A DNA stretch of 55,326 bases from an uncultured Lachnospiraceae bacterium. GTDB lineage: Bacteria > Bacillota > Clostridia > Lachnospirales > Lachnospiraceae. Shown one piece after another: positions 1 to 8,063 of the stretch. Position 1 is the stretch's first letter, and each line of letters starts with the position of its first letter. A program made the position numbers and the translations under genes. The stretch is from positions 1 through 55,326 of the forward strand of contig CAQGLR010000024.1 in the NCBI GenBank assembly GCA_948794795.1, read 5' to 3'. Below the pieces are notes generated by a model. That model did no database searches, was not told where the DNA came from, and was given only the letters and a program-made list of their open reading frames with translations.

Positions 1-3
1 CTG

Positions 4-33
4 TTACCCTTATGCATGTGTTTATAAGGGTAA
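4..33. repeat. Small perfect hairpin at the window edge
   Basis: TTACCCTTAT (4-13) and ATAAGGGTAA (24-33) form a perfect 10-bp stem around a 10-nt loop. There is no clear U-run beside it. The rest of 34-309 is T-rich, with no gene I can support. The hairpin could be the terminator or operator of a gene outside the window, or the end of another palindromic element. Confidence 0.4.
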
Positions 34-317
34 TTACTAAAAATCCTTTAATAAGTCTTTACTTATTATTTCTTTTAGAATTTTCAGGGTTGTTTTACTG
101 TTCAGTTATCAAGGTTCTGTTATTTTATTATTTTGTTGCTGTTCCCAACAGCGTGTTTTATATTACCACTTCTGTTTATCTTTGTCAACAACTTTTTTTA
201 TTTTTTTACATTTTTTTATCTACTGTTATAAAACATCTGGTTTTTCGCATGTTTTTACAGCAACGAAAAGTATATTACCATTATTTTCTATTTCTGTCAA
301 GCTGTTTTTTTTAATTT

Positions 318-1846
318 CTTCAATTAGTCTTTTGGACATGATATAAAAAATCTGTTATAATAGACAAGGGAATAATCATTTTATTATATAAAAGCGGGGA
401 ACAGCATTATGGTACAGATTAGTAAAAAAGATAAGGAAAAAGTACTTGAAGCAATACATTCAGGTAAAATAGATACTGCGGAACTGGCTCTGCCAGCCCT
501 TGCTGATTCTATTATGCTTGCCATGAAACAGCAGGGTTTTCTTGAACCGCTTAATGACGTATTTAAGGATAAACGCAGTGATAACATGCATATTCCTTCA
601 TATATACTTCTGACACTTGCCATTACTGCAAAACTTAAACAAAAAACAAGCCTTACAGATGTACCTTTTGCAACCATACAACTACAGATGCAGGGCTGCT
701 TGCAGAACTTGGCTGGAATGCATGGGATTATGGGCGCAATGTAAATGAAGGGCTGTTTTCAGAAAGTGTAATGCGTAAACTTGTAAAAAAATACAACAGT
801 GAAGAACTGGTTTCTTTTTATAACCATTATGTACAAGGTTATGCATTAAAAAACCTTGGTGTGCAGCCATGCATACATATACTGGACTGTACTAAAATCC
901 CAGTAAACCTTAGTAACACAAATTATGAAAATTCTTCTGTTGTAACTATAGATGGTGAAACCATGCGTGGATATAAACTTGGTGTACTGCGTGGCATCAC
1001 AGATGATTCAGGAGTAGCAGAAGAAATTATCTTTGGCACTTTAAAAACCCATGACATGGAATTATGCAGGGAAATGTTAAAAAACACTTCCTGTTTCCAT
1101 GAAAATGACATCTTAATAAACGACAGGGGGTTCCTGTCACGTGAAATGACAAATTACCTTAAAACAGAACGTAAAGTTGACACATATATACCTGCAAGGG
1201 AAAACATGGACATATTTAAAGATGCAGTGTCCCTTGCTGTTTCCAGCGGTAAATGGCAGAAACATCCAAACAAAAAAAGAAAAGACCAGGAAATACAGCT
1301 TGTAAAGTCCCTTGGACCGTTATGGGCAAGTGACACCCCTGAAAAGGATGTCCCTGTCAATGCATGTGTTGTACATGATAAAAAAACAGACAAATTTTTT
1401 GTCTTTATGACTACTGATACCACAAAAACTGCACGCCAGATTATCCAGATTTATGAATTTATATGGACTGCGCCCAGAAATAGAAGAAGACTTCCGCCAG
1501 ATGAAAGATTTCTGGAAATTAAGTGGTTTCAAAAGTACAAAATATAATTATATTACTTTCCATATTGTAATGACCCTTACTGGCTACCTTTTCTTCCAGA
1601 TATACAAAAACCTCGAAGAAGGGCAGGCTTATACAGGCAGGTCTCTGCCTGTTGCTGCCAAAAACTACAAAGAAACAAAACCTAAAGAAATAGTTATATA
1701 TGTGGGACAGTATTTTGGTATTTTCCCATTTCTTGAATTTTTAAAAATCTATGCAGAATGCACTTTAGAAGTAAGACAACTTCTTGATCCTGTTCTTGCT
1801 AAAGTATAGCAGGTTTTTTATAATATTTTCAAAAGACTAATTGAAG
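318..1846 (+). mobile_element. IS4-family insertion sequence with terminal inverted repeats
   Basis: The left end CTTCAATTAGTCTTTTG (318-334) is mirrored by CAAAAGACTAATTGAAG (1830-1846), a 17-bp perfect terminal inverted repeat. TTTAATTT lies immediately outside both ends (310-317 and 1847-1854), which fits an 8-bp target duplication. However, a second IS left end begins at 1855, so the same flank could also be a tandem joint. The interior is a transposase reading frame broken by two frameshifts. About 1.53 kb is a normal length for an IS4-type element. The copy is inactive unless the frameshifts are suppressed. Confidence 0.85.
409..1809 (+). pseudogene. IS4-family transposase, frameshifted
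   Basis: This is a DDE transposase that would cut and paste the surrounding IS. Three segments add up to one protein: 409 to about 680 in frame 1, about 684 to 1460 in frame 3, and about 1453 to 1809 in frame 1. The first shift matches an extra 8 or so bases compared with the related remnant at 3680. The second falls just before the catalytic glutamate. Visible motifs are the first catalytic Asp context (LDCTKIPVN), a second Asp context (LINDRGFLS) and the IS4 signature Y-(2)-R-(3)-E-(6)-K in YGLRPEIEEDFRQMK. All three catalytic regions survive, so the decay looks recent. A spacing of GGGGAACAGC before the ATG could serve as ribosome site. Confidence 0.85.
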
Positions 1847-1854
1847 TTTAATTT

Positions 1855-1907
1855 CTTCAATTAGTCTTTTGGACATGATATAAAGTTACAGATACAGGGC
1901 TGCTTGC
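1855..1907 (+). mobile_element. Internally deleted remnant of the same IS
   Basis: A second IS left end (CTTCAATTAGTCTTTTGG) starts directly after the 8-bp repeat that flanks the full IS. After about 30 bases it jumps to an internal stretch (GTTACAGATACAGGGCTGC) that corresponds to the transposase gene near position 684 of the full copy and 3684 of the third copy. It is a deletion derivative arranged in tandem with the full IS. Confidence 0.75.
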
Positions 1908-1908
1908 C

Positions 1909-1928
1909 AAAAAAATGGGGAAACTCAA
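1909..1928 (+). repeat. Solo type B palindromic-element end
   Basis: AAAAAAATGGGGAAACTCAA matches exactly, in inverse orientation, the left end of the complete type B element at 10725. It directly follows the truncated IS remnant, so a palindromic element was probably inserted here and lost most of its length. Confidence 0.6.
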
Positions 1929-1978
1929 GAAAAGTTATTTATTGACAGTTCTTTACAACCCCGTTTGGCATGTTATTT

Positions 1979-2635
1979 TCAATTCTCAACAATAGACTGA
2001 ATAACGGATATAAAGTCATCGGCTGGCATAACATTAATACTCTTTGCATCAATCTGGCTTTTGATATTTGAGTCTAAAGTCTGTGTTTCCAGTACAGAAA
2101 CATTGTCTTTGCCTATATATTCTATTGCTGCATTGTTTAGAATTACATTTTCCCCAGATATAGGAAAAATACTTTGGACTCCCCAGCAATAACCATCAGG
2201 ATTCAAAAACAGTATTGCCTCCATGCCTTCTTCCATCGCATATCCATCTGGCAATTGGACATATTCAGATGTTATTCCGCCCTCTTCGTAATAAATAAGC
2301 TTATTTCCTGTGTTGTCACCTTTAATGGAAGAATGAATAGCTAAAGTTATTGGGGTTACAGGATAACTAAGGCTTTCTGTTGCATCTTCCAGATTTTCTG
2401 TCAATGATACTGTTATTTCTTTCATAATAGTATCACCTACATCCACTACCTCTGCTTCTACAATGAAAGTAGCTGTATCTGTTAATTGGGGCAGGGAAAA
2501 GGCTGGATAAACAGATGTATTTTCATATATGGGCAAATTTTTTTGATTGTTTTTTAATCCAGTTGCATAACCTGCAATTGCTGTTAACATTAATATACAA
2601 CATACAATTAATAAAAAACTGGTTTTCTTTTTCAT
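1979..2635 (-). CDS. Secreted protein of unknown function, partner of the matrixin-like protease
   Basis: The 218-residue product starts at the ATG in front of KKKTSF, which has AGGAGGAATT upstream. An earlier in-frame start would overlap the upstream gene. An N-terminal signal segment (residues about 5-25, hydrophobic, ending near GYATG) predicts export. The mature part has no Cys-rich or catalytic motif that I recognise. A stretch of the form TFIVEAEVVDV ... HSSIKGD ... YYEEGG ... GMEAILFL resembles a beta-rich domain seen in several secreted Firmicutes proteins of unknown function. The gene begins 11 bp after the stop of the matrixin-like protease and is surely co-transcribed with it. A role as substrate, inhibitor or chaperone of the protease is possible but only inferred. 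Confidence 0.75.
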   Translation of the reverse strand: MKKKTSFLLIVCCILMLTAIAGYATGLKNNQKNLPIYENTSVYPAFSLPQLTDTATFIVEAEVVDVGDTIMKEITVSLTENLEDATESLSYPVTPITLAIHSSIKGDNTGNKLIYYEEGGITSEYVQLPDGYAMEEGMEAILFLNPDGYCWGVQSIFPISGENVILNNAAIEYIGKDNVSVLETQTLDSNIKSQIDAKSINVMPADDFISVIQSIVEN

Positions 2636-2646
2636 ATTAATTCCTC

Positions 2647-3252
2647 CTACCAATAACAATAAATAAGTTGCTTAGATGATGTATCATAATCTGTTAATTT
2701 TCTTCGCATTGAATTATCATATATTACACACATCATTACATTGGATGGACACGTAGCACTAAAACATGATGTTTCATTTACCTCATGGCAGTGTGCTACA
2801 CCAATTGCATGTCCAAGTTCATGTGTTGCCACTGTTTGCATATCATACTTATTTGACGCTGCACCTGCTGTAAAAGTGTACATTCCAGAATTAAAAGCTA
2901 TGCTCGCAGATTTAAGTACACCATTGGTTTGAGTTGTAAATGTATGTCCAAGCCAAGTTTCTCCGCTGGTTAAATATATTTTATTACTGTGATTGCTGTT
3001 AGAAGTGAGTGCCATTGGGACAATTGCTTTATTCGTAGAGGGTTCCTTCACCGCATTCCATGATGACATTCCAGAACTAATAGCATTTTTCCAAGTGTCT
3101 TTTAAGCCACAATAAAAATATACCGTAGAATATTTACTACTCCACTTATAACCTAAATTTTTTCTTGATTCTGCAGCTTTAACGCTAACTGAAAAAGTGC
3201 AAAATAACAGCATCATGAATAAAATAATTTTTAAATAATTGATTTTTTTCAT
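2647..3252 (-). CDS. Secreted matrixin-like zinc metalloprotease
   Basis: This is a 201-residue extracellular protease of the metzincin type. Residues 1-26 form a signal peptide ending VKA-A. The zinc site HELGHAIGVAH is at residues 144-154, fitting HExxHxxGxxH with Glu145 as the catalytic base. A Met-turn (SNVMMC) follows at about 170-175. Four cysteines near the C-terminal half suggest disulfides, which fits secretion. The start is chosen at MKKINY because AGGAGG precedes it; the longer reading would begin inside the promoter. No pro-domain cysteine switch is evident. The gene is first in a two-gene operon with a strong promoter containing a palindrome. Substrate unknown; peptide or mucin-protein degradation in a gut setting is a guess. 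Confidence 0.85.
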   Translation of the reverse strand: MKKINYLKIILFMMLLFCTFSVSVKAAESRKNLGYKWSSKYSTVYFYCGLKDTWKNAISSGMSSWNAVKEPSTNKAIVPMALTSNSNHSNKIYLTSGETWLGHTFTTQTNGVLKSASIAFNSGMYTFTAGAASNKYDMQTVATHELGHAIGVAHCHEVNETSCFSATCPSNVMMCVIYDNSMRRKLTDYDTSSKQLIYCYW

Positions 3253-3283
3253 AAAAAGCCTCCTTATTGTATTTATTTTACAT

Positions 3284-3312
3284 ATAATACTATACATAGT
3301 ATGTATTGTCAA
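3284..3312 (-). promoter_or_regulatory. Matrixin operon promoter with palindromic operator
   Basis: On the minus strand, TTGACA (3307-3312) and TATTAT (3284-3289) are separated by exactly 17 bp. The spacer contains a perfect 15-bp palindrome, ATACATAGTATGTAT (3292-3306), which ends directly at the -35 box. A dimeric repressor bound there would block RNA polymerase. No regulator gene lies beside it. Confidence 0.75.
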
Positions 3313-3328
3313 TCAAACAATAGTGTAA

Positions 3329-3910
3329 CTTCAATTAATCTTTTGTACATAATATAAAAAATCTGCTATAATCAAATGGGGAAATAATTATTCTAATATA
3401 AAGGCAGGAAACAGCATTATGATACATATTAGGAAAAAAGATAAGGAAAAAGTCCTTGAAGCAATATATCCAGATACAATAGACACTGCAGGGCTGGCAT
3501 TGCCGGCTCTTGCTGGTTCAGTCGTGCTTGCCATGAAACACCATGGTTTTCTTAAACCTCTTAATGACGCATTTAAGGCTAAACGCAGTGATAACCTCCA
3601 TATCCCTTCAAATACATTGCTGATACTTGCAATTACTGCAAAACCCAAATAGAAAACAAGCCTTACAGATATCCCTTTTGCAGTTACAGATACAGGGCTG
3701 CTTGCAGAGCTTGGCTGGAATGCATGGGATTATGGGTGCAATGTAAATGATGGTCTTTTTTCTGAAAGTGTCATACGTAAACTTGTACGAAAATATAACA
3801 GTGAAGAACTGGTACATTTTTATAAAAACCATAACATAGAGTTATGTAATGAAATGTTAAAGAACACTTCCTGTTTAAATGAAAATGATGTTCCTATTAA
3901 TGTATGTGTT
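3329..3910 (+). mobile_element. Decayed third copy of the IS4-family element
   Basis: The left end (CTTCAATTAATCTTTTG, one or two changes from the full copy) is followed by a transposase start at 3419, similar to the full copy. The frame stops at 3650 with TAG and continues in another frame as LTDIPFAVTDTGLLAELGW. Two internal blocks are missing: the stretch equal to about 830-1045 of the full copy and the stretch equal to about 1113-1346. The right end is replaced by a type B element end at 3911. It is a non-functional fossil. Confidence 0.8.
3419..3900 (+). pseudogene. IS4-family transposase remnant
   Basis: The N-terminal 77 codons are readable (MIHIRKKDKEKVLEAIYPDT...), ending at a TAG where the full copy has CAA. 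Further fragments downstream match the full copy in nucleotide sequence but are out of frame and deleted. None of the catalytic DDE residues can be translated in one frame. Confidence 0.75.
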
Positions 3911-3948
3911 ATTAGTCTTTGTATAATTTAAAAATGTGGAAACTCAAA
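3911..3948 (+). repeat. Solo type B palindromic-element end
   Basis: The segment AGTCTTTGTATAATTTAAAA followed by GTGGAAACTCAAA closely matches the right end of the complete type B element (10915-10952). It joins directly to the IS remnant. As at 1909, an IS fragment is followed by the same kind of end but with a different junction point. Confidence 0.55.
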
Positions 3949-4581
3949 GTTTTTTAATTATAATAAAACCATGCAAATAAATCTATATCTTCAAAAGTAT
4001 ATCCGATATGTTAAAAATCAGTAATCAATTCATTATTTATAATACTTTTATTATTAATAATGAATATTTTTTTAATTTTATACTAATTTATTTTAAAAAT
4101 ATGACGATAATGTTATTGTAATCATAACTCATTATAATAACAAATTTACATTATATATTTATGTTATGGTTTATCATATCTATAAATATTAAACTTTGAA
4201 AGGAGATTGGATTTTGAAACTTAAATGTAAAGAATAGAAAATAGGCTATTTATAAACTAATCTTGCGTTAGTGTTGATAAAATGGAACTAGACAGTTAAA
4301 ACACATATGCCAGAACCTGGACATGCAGCAGGATTAGCTAGCTTTATAAGAGATATGTATATGTGATATGGTTTTGTACTATTCACTGATACATTATACA
4401 GATTACTGGAAACATATAAACATGCAATGTTAATTCTATACATCCATGCCATTCACTTTCCAGGTTCTGTAATATAAAACAGCACACAGAAAAGCATAAC
4501 AAATAAAAATAATAAACGGAAGACTGCCAGCTATGGATATAATAAATCCATTAGCGTATTCCGAAGAAAGGTGGATTAAAC
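3949..4581. other. AT-rich gene-free stretch with a possible gene leader remnant
   Basis: No credible coding region is visible. At 4197-4238 a good ribosome site (AAAGGAGATT) precedes TTG and a seven-codon frame ending in TAG, which could be the truncated beginning of a lost gene. CCAGAACCTGG near 4312 and CCAGGTTCTG near 4461 are inverted with respect to each other and may mark the ends of an eroded palindromic element. Confidence 0.35.
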
Positions 4582-5088
4582 ATGAACAGAAAAAATATTA
4601 AATGTAAACTTGGATTATTATTTTTGAATTTAGTTATTTTAATGGGGATCATTATTGTAACCCCAACAAATACCAATGCAGCAACAAGAAAATGTTATAC
4701 TATTCTGTCTGAAACCACAAAGACATTTTCTGACGCTAATTTAACAAAACCATATGGGGAAATTTGGGCAAATGATGAGATTACAGTACTGGAGGTTCAT
4801 GATAAATATTCCAGAGTAAATTATCCAGTTTCAGGAGGCACAACAAAAACTGCTTATATTGCAACTAGCTCTATTTTAACAGCTACAAGTGGACAAAATG
4901 TTATAGCTAAAAAAGAAATACCAACATTTAAAAGACCAAATGGATCATCTTATGGACATATTGATAAAAATGACCAAGTTCTTGTTTTAGGTGCATCAGG
5001 AAATTATATACAAGTCAAATATCCTGTTCCTGGAGGACACAAATATGCATTTGTTACTATATCTGATGCATATAACTATCTTTTATAA
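4582..5088 (+). CDS. Secreted protein with two SH3-like repeats
   Basis: The product has 168 residues. Residues 1-34 are a signal peptide (MNRKNIKCK, hydrophobic core, then NTNAA). The mature part contains two similar halves of about 60 residues: YTILSETTKTFSDAN ... GEIWANDEITVLEVHDKYSRVNYPV, then NVIAKKEIPTFKRPN ... GHIDKNDQVLVLGASGNYIQVKYPV. This is the pattern of bacterial SH3 domains that bind cell-wall peptides. No catalytic domain is attached, so it may be a wall-binding or regulatory secreted protein. GAAAGGTGG precedes the ATG. It is the only plus-strand gene of its region and has its own terminator, so it is monocistronic. Codon use is AT-rich, like the neighbouring matrixin pair. 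Confidence 0.75.
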   Translation: MNRKNIKCKLGLLFLNLVILMGIIIVTPTNTNAATRKCYTILSETTKTFSDANLTKPYGEIWANDEITVLEVHDKYSRVNYPVSGGTTKTAYIATSSILTATSGQNVIAKKEIPTFKRPNGSSYGHIDKNDQVLVLGASGNYIQVKYPVPGGHKYAFVTISDAYNYLL

Positions 5089-5162
5089 TTTGTAACATAC
5101 TTTAATTAATATTGCTTGCTTTATAAAATGCCAGTGTTGTAAAACCATATCCATATTATATA

Positions 5163-5196
5163 ATGCCATCAACTTATTGATGGCATATTTTCTTTT
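5163..5196 (+). terminator. Rho-independent terminator of the SH3-repeat gene
   Basis: ATGCCATCAA and TTGATGGCAT pair around a short loop and are followed by ATTTTCTTTT. It lies 75 bases after the stop codon on the same strand. The following 5197-5501 holds no gene that I can see; TCCAATTATTGGA near 5318 is only a small palindrome. Confidence 0.7.
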
Positions 5197-5501
5197 AGAA
5201 TTATAACCAGACACTGGTATAGTTATATACTTTTATCTGCGTATTTTGTAATGTAACCAATCTAAATCTTTTATTTAGTTTTCCAAAGACATAACCTGCT
5301 GTATACAAATTATAAACTTATCCAATTATTGGATATCTAAAAAATCTATAGCAAATTTTTTTAGTATAAATAACTCCTGCCAAAAAAACTGCCGCATTAA
5401 GTATAATATATATATTTCCTGTTATTATTAGCTATATATATTATTTTTACTTAATACAGCAGCCTTTTAATATTACTATCCTCTGTTTACTACTTTAAAT
5501 A

Positions 5502-6254
5502 CTATCTTCTTTCCTCTCCTGCCATCTGTTCTGTGCCATAATACTGGCGGTCGTCCTTGTAAGGATTTGACAAGCGGTCTAACGCATCTTCTACATTTAA
5601 TGATTCCATTTCCGCTTTCTCATCCTCATACATGCCATCCTGCCTTAATACATCTTCTTCCCCATCTGCCTGTTCATCTAATGGTGGCAGCCTTTTAGTC
5701 ATTTTTATCTCTTTGCCACAGAAATAAGTTGTAATAATAAGCCATCTTGAGCCATCAGGATATACAATAACCTGTGATGTTGTGCCTGTCTTGCGTTTAG
5801 CACTGTCAGTATTTTCTTCATCTTCTAGTTCAGAAATAGAAATCCTTGACACATCATCAAATTCAAGTTCCTCTGATTCCGGGTCACCATCTGCTGGTGC
5901 AAGCTTTATATTTGCAGTAAGTCCGCCAGCCATAGAAGTCAGCATAAGCTTGCCATCAACATAATACCTTGTTTCAGTGTCACTTACCTTTTCTTCAATA
6001 ATTGTACACTCATCACTTCCCTGTCCAGAATTAAAGAAGTTATCACCTGTTCCAGGATTGCTGAAGAACTTTATTAAACTGTCAATTCCTGCTTTTCTTG
6101 AACTGTATTCTGGATTATCATCACTTCCAATGCCTGCAAGGCCTGCATTATAATAATCTGCAAATCCGTCTTCTGCTTCATTTCCAGAAAATATTTTCTT
6201 TGTATCCCTGTTGTACATAAAAGCATAATAACTGCTTATACCTTCTACTCTCAT
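5502..6254 (-). CDS. Acidic cytoplasmic protein of unknown function
   Basis: The product has 250 residues, no signal peptide and no membrane segment. It is rich in Asp and Glu, especially at 125-160 and in the C-terminal 60 residues. The N-terminus MRVEGISSYYAFMYN reads like a leader of the flagellar-hook type or an unstructured head, but I cannot assign a family. The middle region (VIVYPDGSRWLIITTYFCGKEIKMTKRL) is the only compact-looking part. AAAGAAAGG precedes the ATG. It lies about 110 bp downstream of the LytTR regulator gene on the same strand and may be its co-transcribed target or partner, which is an inference from position only. Confidence 0.6.
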   Translation of the reverse strand: MRVEGISSYYAFMYNRDTKKIFSGNEAEDGFADYYNAGLAGIGSDDNPEYSSRKAGIDSLIKFFSNPGTGDNFFNSGQGSDECTIIEEKVSDTETRYYVDGKLMLTSMAGGLTANIKLAPADGDPESEELEFDDVSRISISELEDEENTDSAKRKTGTTSQVIVYPDGSRWLIITTYFCGKEIKMTKRLPPLDEQADGEEDVLRQDGMYEDEKAEMESLNVEDALDRLSNPYKDDRQYYGTEQMAGEERR

Positions 6255-6362
6255 AATACTATAATCCTTTCTTTAATAATTAATCTTTATACAACGGTAT
6301 ACTTACAGCCCGTCTGCCATTCAGGGCTGCCATGCTTTCCTTTTAAGGTCCAAGCAAAATTT

Positions 6363-6809
6363 TTAATTATATCTGCCCAGATATAATGTATATGAAGTTT
6401 CAAAACCGTTGTATTTTTCTTTTGACATATAAACTACTTCCCCGCTGCTTATCTTTATACTGTCACAAGTATACTCCAGTACATGTGCCATATTGACAAT
6501 ATATCCCCTGTGACACTGGTAAAACCCTTCACCCAGAAGACAGTTTAAAGCGTCCATTGTAGAATAAATTTCAATAACGCCACTGGTCATATGTATTTCC
6601 TTTTTTCTCCTGTTGCTTTCCACATACATAATATCATCTTTATTAATGGCAACATTTTTTGATTTTGTCTTTACAAGCAGCATCTTATCATTGTTCTTCC
6701 TTTGTTGTTCCACCTTCCTTTCTACACCAGCAAATGCATTTCCAGATTTATCCAATGCAGCTGGCAGTTTTCTGAAAATCCCATCATAACTGTATGTTTC
6801 TGTATTCAT
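6363..6809 (-). CDS. Stand-alone LytTR-type DNA-binding regulator
   Basis: The 148-residue protein has a LytTR domain at about 44-142: LLVKTKSKNVAINKDDIMYVESNRRKKEIHM ... FYQCHRGYIVNMAHV, including the family features of an early KDDI-YVES strand and the H-R-YIVN segment. There is no receiver or membrane domain, so it is not a classic two-component regulator. The first 40 residues are unassigned. The ATG at 6809 is preferred over the in-frame GTG at 6824, because GAGGGGG lies just ahead of it. LytTR proteins bind DNA as dimers at direct repeats and often control bacteriocin, virulence or wall genes. Region 6825-6989 upstream is non-coding. Confidence 0.8.
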   Translation of the reverse strand: MNTETYSYDGIFRKLPAALDKSGNAFAGVERKVEQQRKNNDKMLLVKTKSKNVAINKDDIMYVESNRRKKEIHMTSGVIEIYSTMDALNCLLGEGFYQCHRGYIVNMAHVLEYTCDSIKISSGEVVYMSKEKYNGFETSYTLYLGRYN

Positions 6810-6989
6810 TATCAACCCCCTCACCTTTTTATATCGGCTTAATTTTTTAATTTAACCCCTATATGTAATGAAAAACATTTAAAATGTAACGAACTGTTAT
6901 ATTTTATTAGTAATACCAAAAATTCTCTTATCCTGGCTGAAGACAGACACAATTTCCAGACTCATCATAATATATCATCCAGACATATG

Positions 6990-8042
6990 TTACCTGTGTT
7001 CTATCCCTTTGACGCTCCATGATTTTGGTATCATTATCTCTTTATACAGGTTAATTGCGTATCTGTCGCTCATACATGCAATAAAATCACATACAGTCCT
7101 TCCAGCAGGCATACCCTCTGCTATCAGGCTTGTAAATTCATCAGGAAGTTTGCATGTATTATTTATATAATAGTAATAAAGCTGTTCTATAACATGTTTT
7201 ACCTTGCATTCTTCCCCTTTTGCCACAGGATTGCTGTAAACATTATCATAAAGGTATTTACGCAGTCCATACATGCTTTTTAAGACATCATCTGACATAC
7301 ATATATCATCTTTGCCTTCGCTGTTCTTTACAATATTGTGTACAAGCGTATTAAGTCTTTCATTTGTACTGCTTCCAAGGATATCTGTGAGTCCTGCAGG
7401 AATATCTTTCTCAGAAATAATACCTGCACGTATTGCATCATCTATATCAGAATTTATATATGCTATCTTATCAGAAAGGCGCACTATTTTGCCTTCGAGA
7501 GTATGCGGCATCAGGGCTGTCTGGTGGTTTAATATGCCATCCCTGGTTTCTTTGGTAAGGTTTAAACCCTTGCCGCCTTTTTCGAGAAGTTCAACTACCC
7601 TTACACTTTGTTCATTATGGCAAAACCCGCCACTGTCTTTTGTAATTTCATTAAGTGCACGTTCCCCTGCGTGCCCGAATGGTGTATGTCCAAGGTCATG
7701 CCCGAGCGCCACTGCTTCTGTTAAGTCCTCATTAAGCAGAAGTGCCCTTGCTATTGTCCTTGCATTCTGTGCTACTTCCAGTGTATGTGTAAGCCGTGTC
7801 CTGTAATGGTCGCCAGCTGGTGAAAGAAACACCTGTGTTTTGTCTTTCAGCCTCCTGAAAGATTTACAATGAAGAATCCTGTCCCTGTCACGCTGGTAAT
7901 CTGTCCTAATATCACATTGCGGCTCATCTTTGTCCCTTCCTTTTGACATATCCGCAAATGAAGCATACCTGCTAAATATCAAATGTTCTCTTTCTTCCTG
8001 TTTCTGCCTTAAATTTCCCTGGCGTACACCAGCCTCTCCCAT
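6990..8042 (-). CDS. dgt: dGTP triphosphohydrolase-like HD-domain protein
   Basis: The 350-residue cytoplasmic protein hydrolyses deoxynucleoside triphosphates, releasing triphosphate. Its HD domain shows FRRLKDKTQVF (about 62-72), His86 in RLTHTLEVAQNA, the His-Asp pair at 115-116 in GHDLGHTPFGH, and a last metal Asp in RLSDKIAYINSDIDDA. The length and these motifs fit the type 2 dGTPase-like subfamily. GAAGGTGG precedes the ATG. miaB ends 21 bp upstream, so the two genes form one transcription unit, probably with the ComEC-like gene at its head. True substrate preference within the subfamily cannot be read from sequence. Confidence 0.9.
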   Translation of the reverse strand: MGEAGVRQGNLRQKQEEREHLIFSRYASFADMSKGRDKDEPQCDIRTDYQRDRDRILHCKSFRRLKDKTQVFLSPAGDHYRTRLTHTLEVAQNARTIARALLLNEDLTEAVALGHDLGHTPFGHAGERALNEITKDSGGFCHNEQSVRVVELLEKGGKGLNLTKETRDGILNHQTALMPHTLEGKIVRLSDKIAYINSDIDDAIRAGIISEKDIPAGLTDILGSSTNERLNTLVHNIVKNSEGKDDICMSDDVLKSMYGLRKYLYDNVYSNPVAKGEECKVKHVIEQLYYYYINNTCKLPDEFTSLIAEGMPAGRTVCDFIACMSDRYAINLYKEIMIPKSWSVKGIEHR

Positions 8043-8063
8043 ACAGCCACCACCTTCCGTATA

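Noticed and set aside
12..314. Possible 100-codon plus-strand gene at the left edge
   Set aside because: It is almost only Phe, Leu, Tyr and Val from a T-rich stretch, has no ribosome site and no recognisable pattern, and runs up to the IS flank.
771..1547. Intact transposase in the middle of the first IS
   Set aside because: The frame lacks the N-terminus and loses the YREK region by a second frameshift, so I call the whole a pseudogene.
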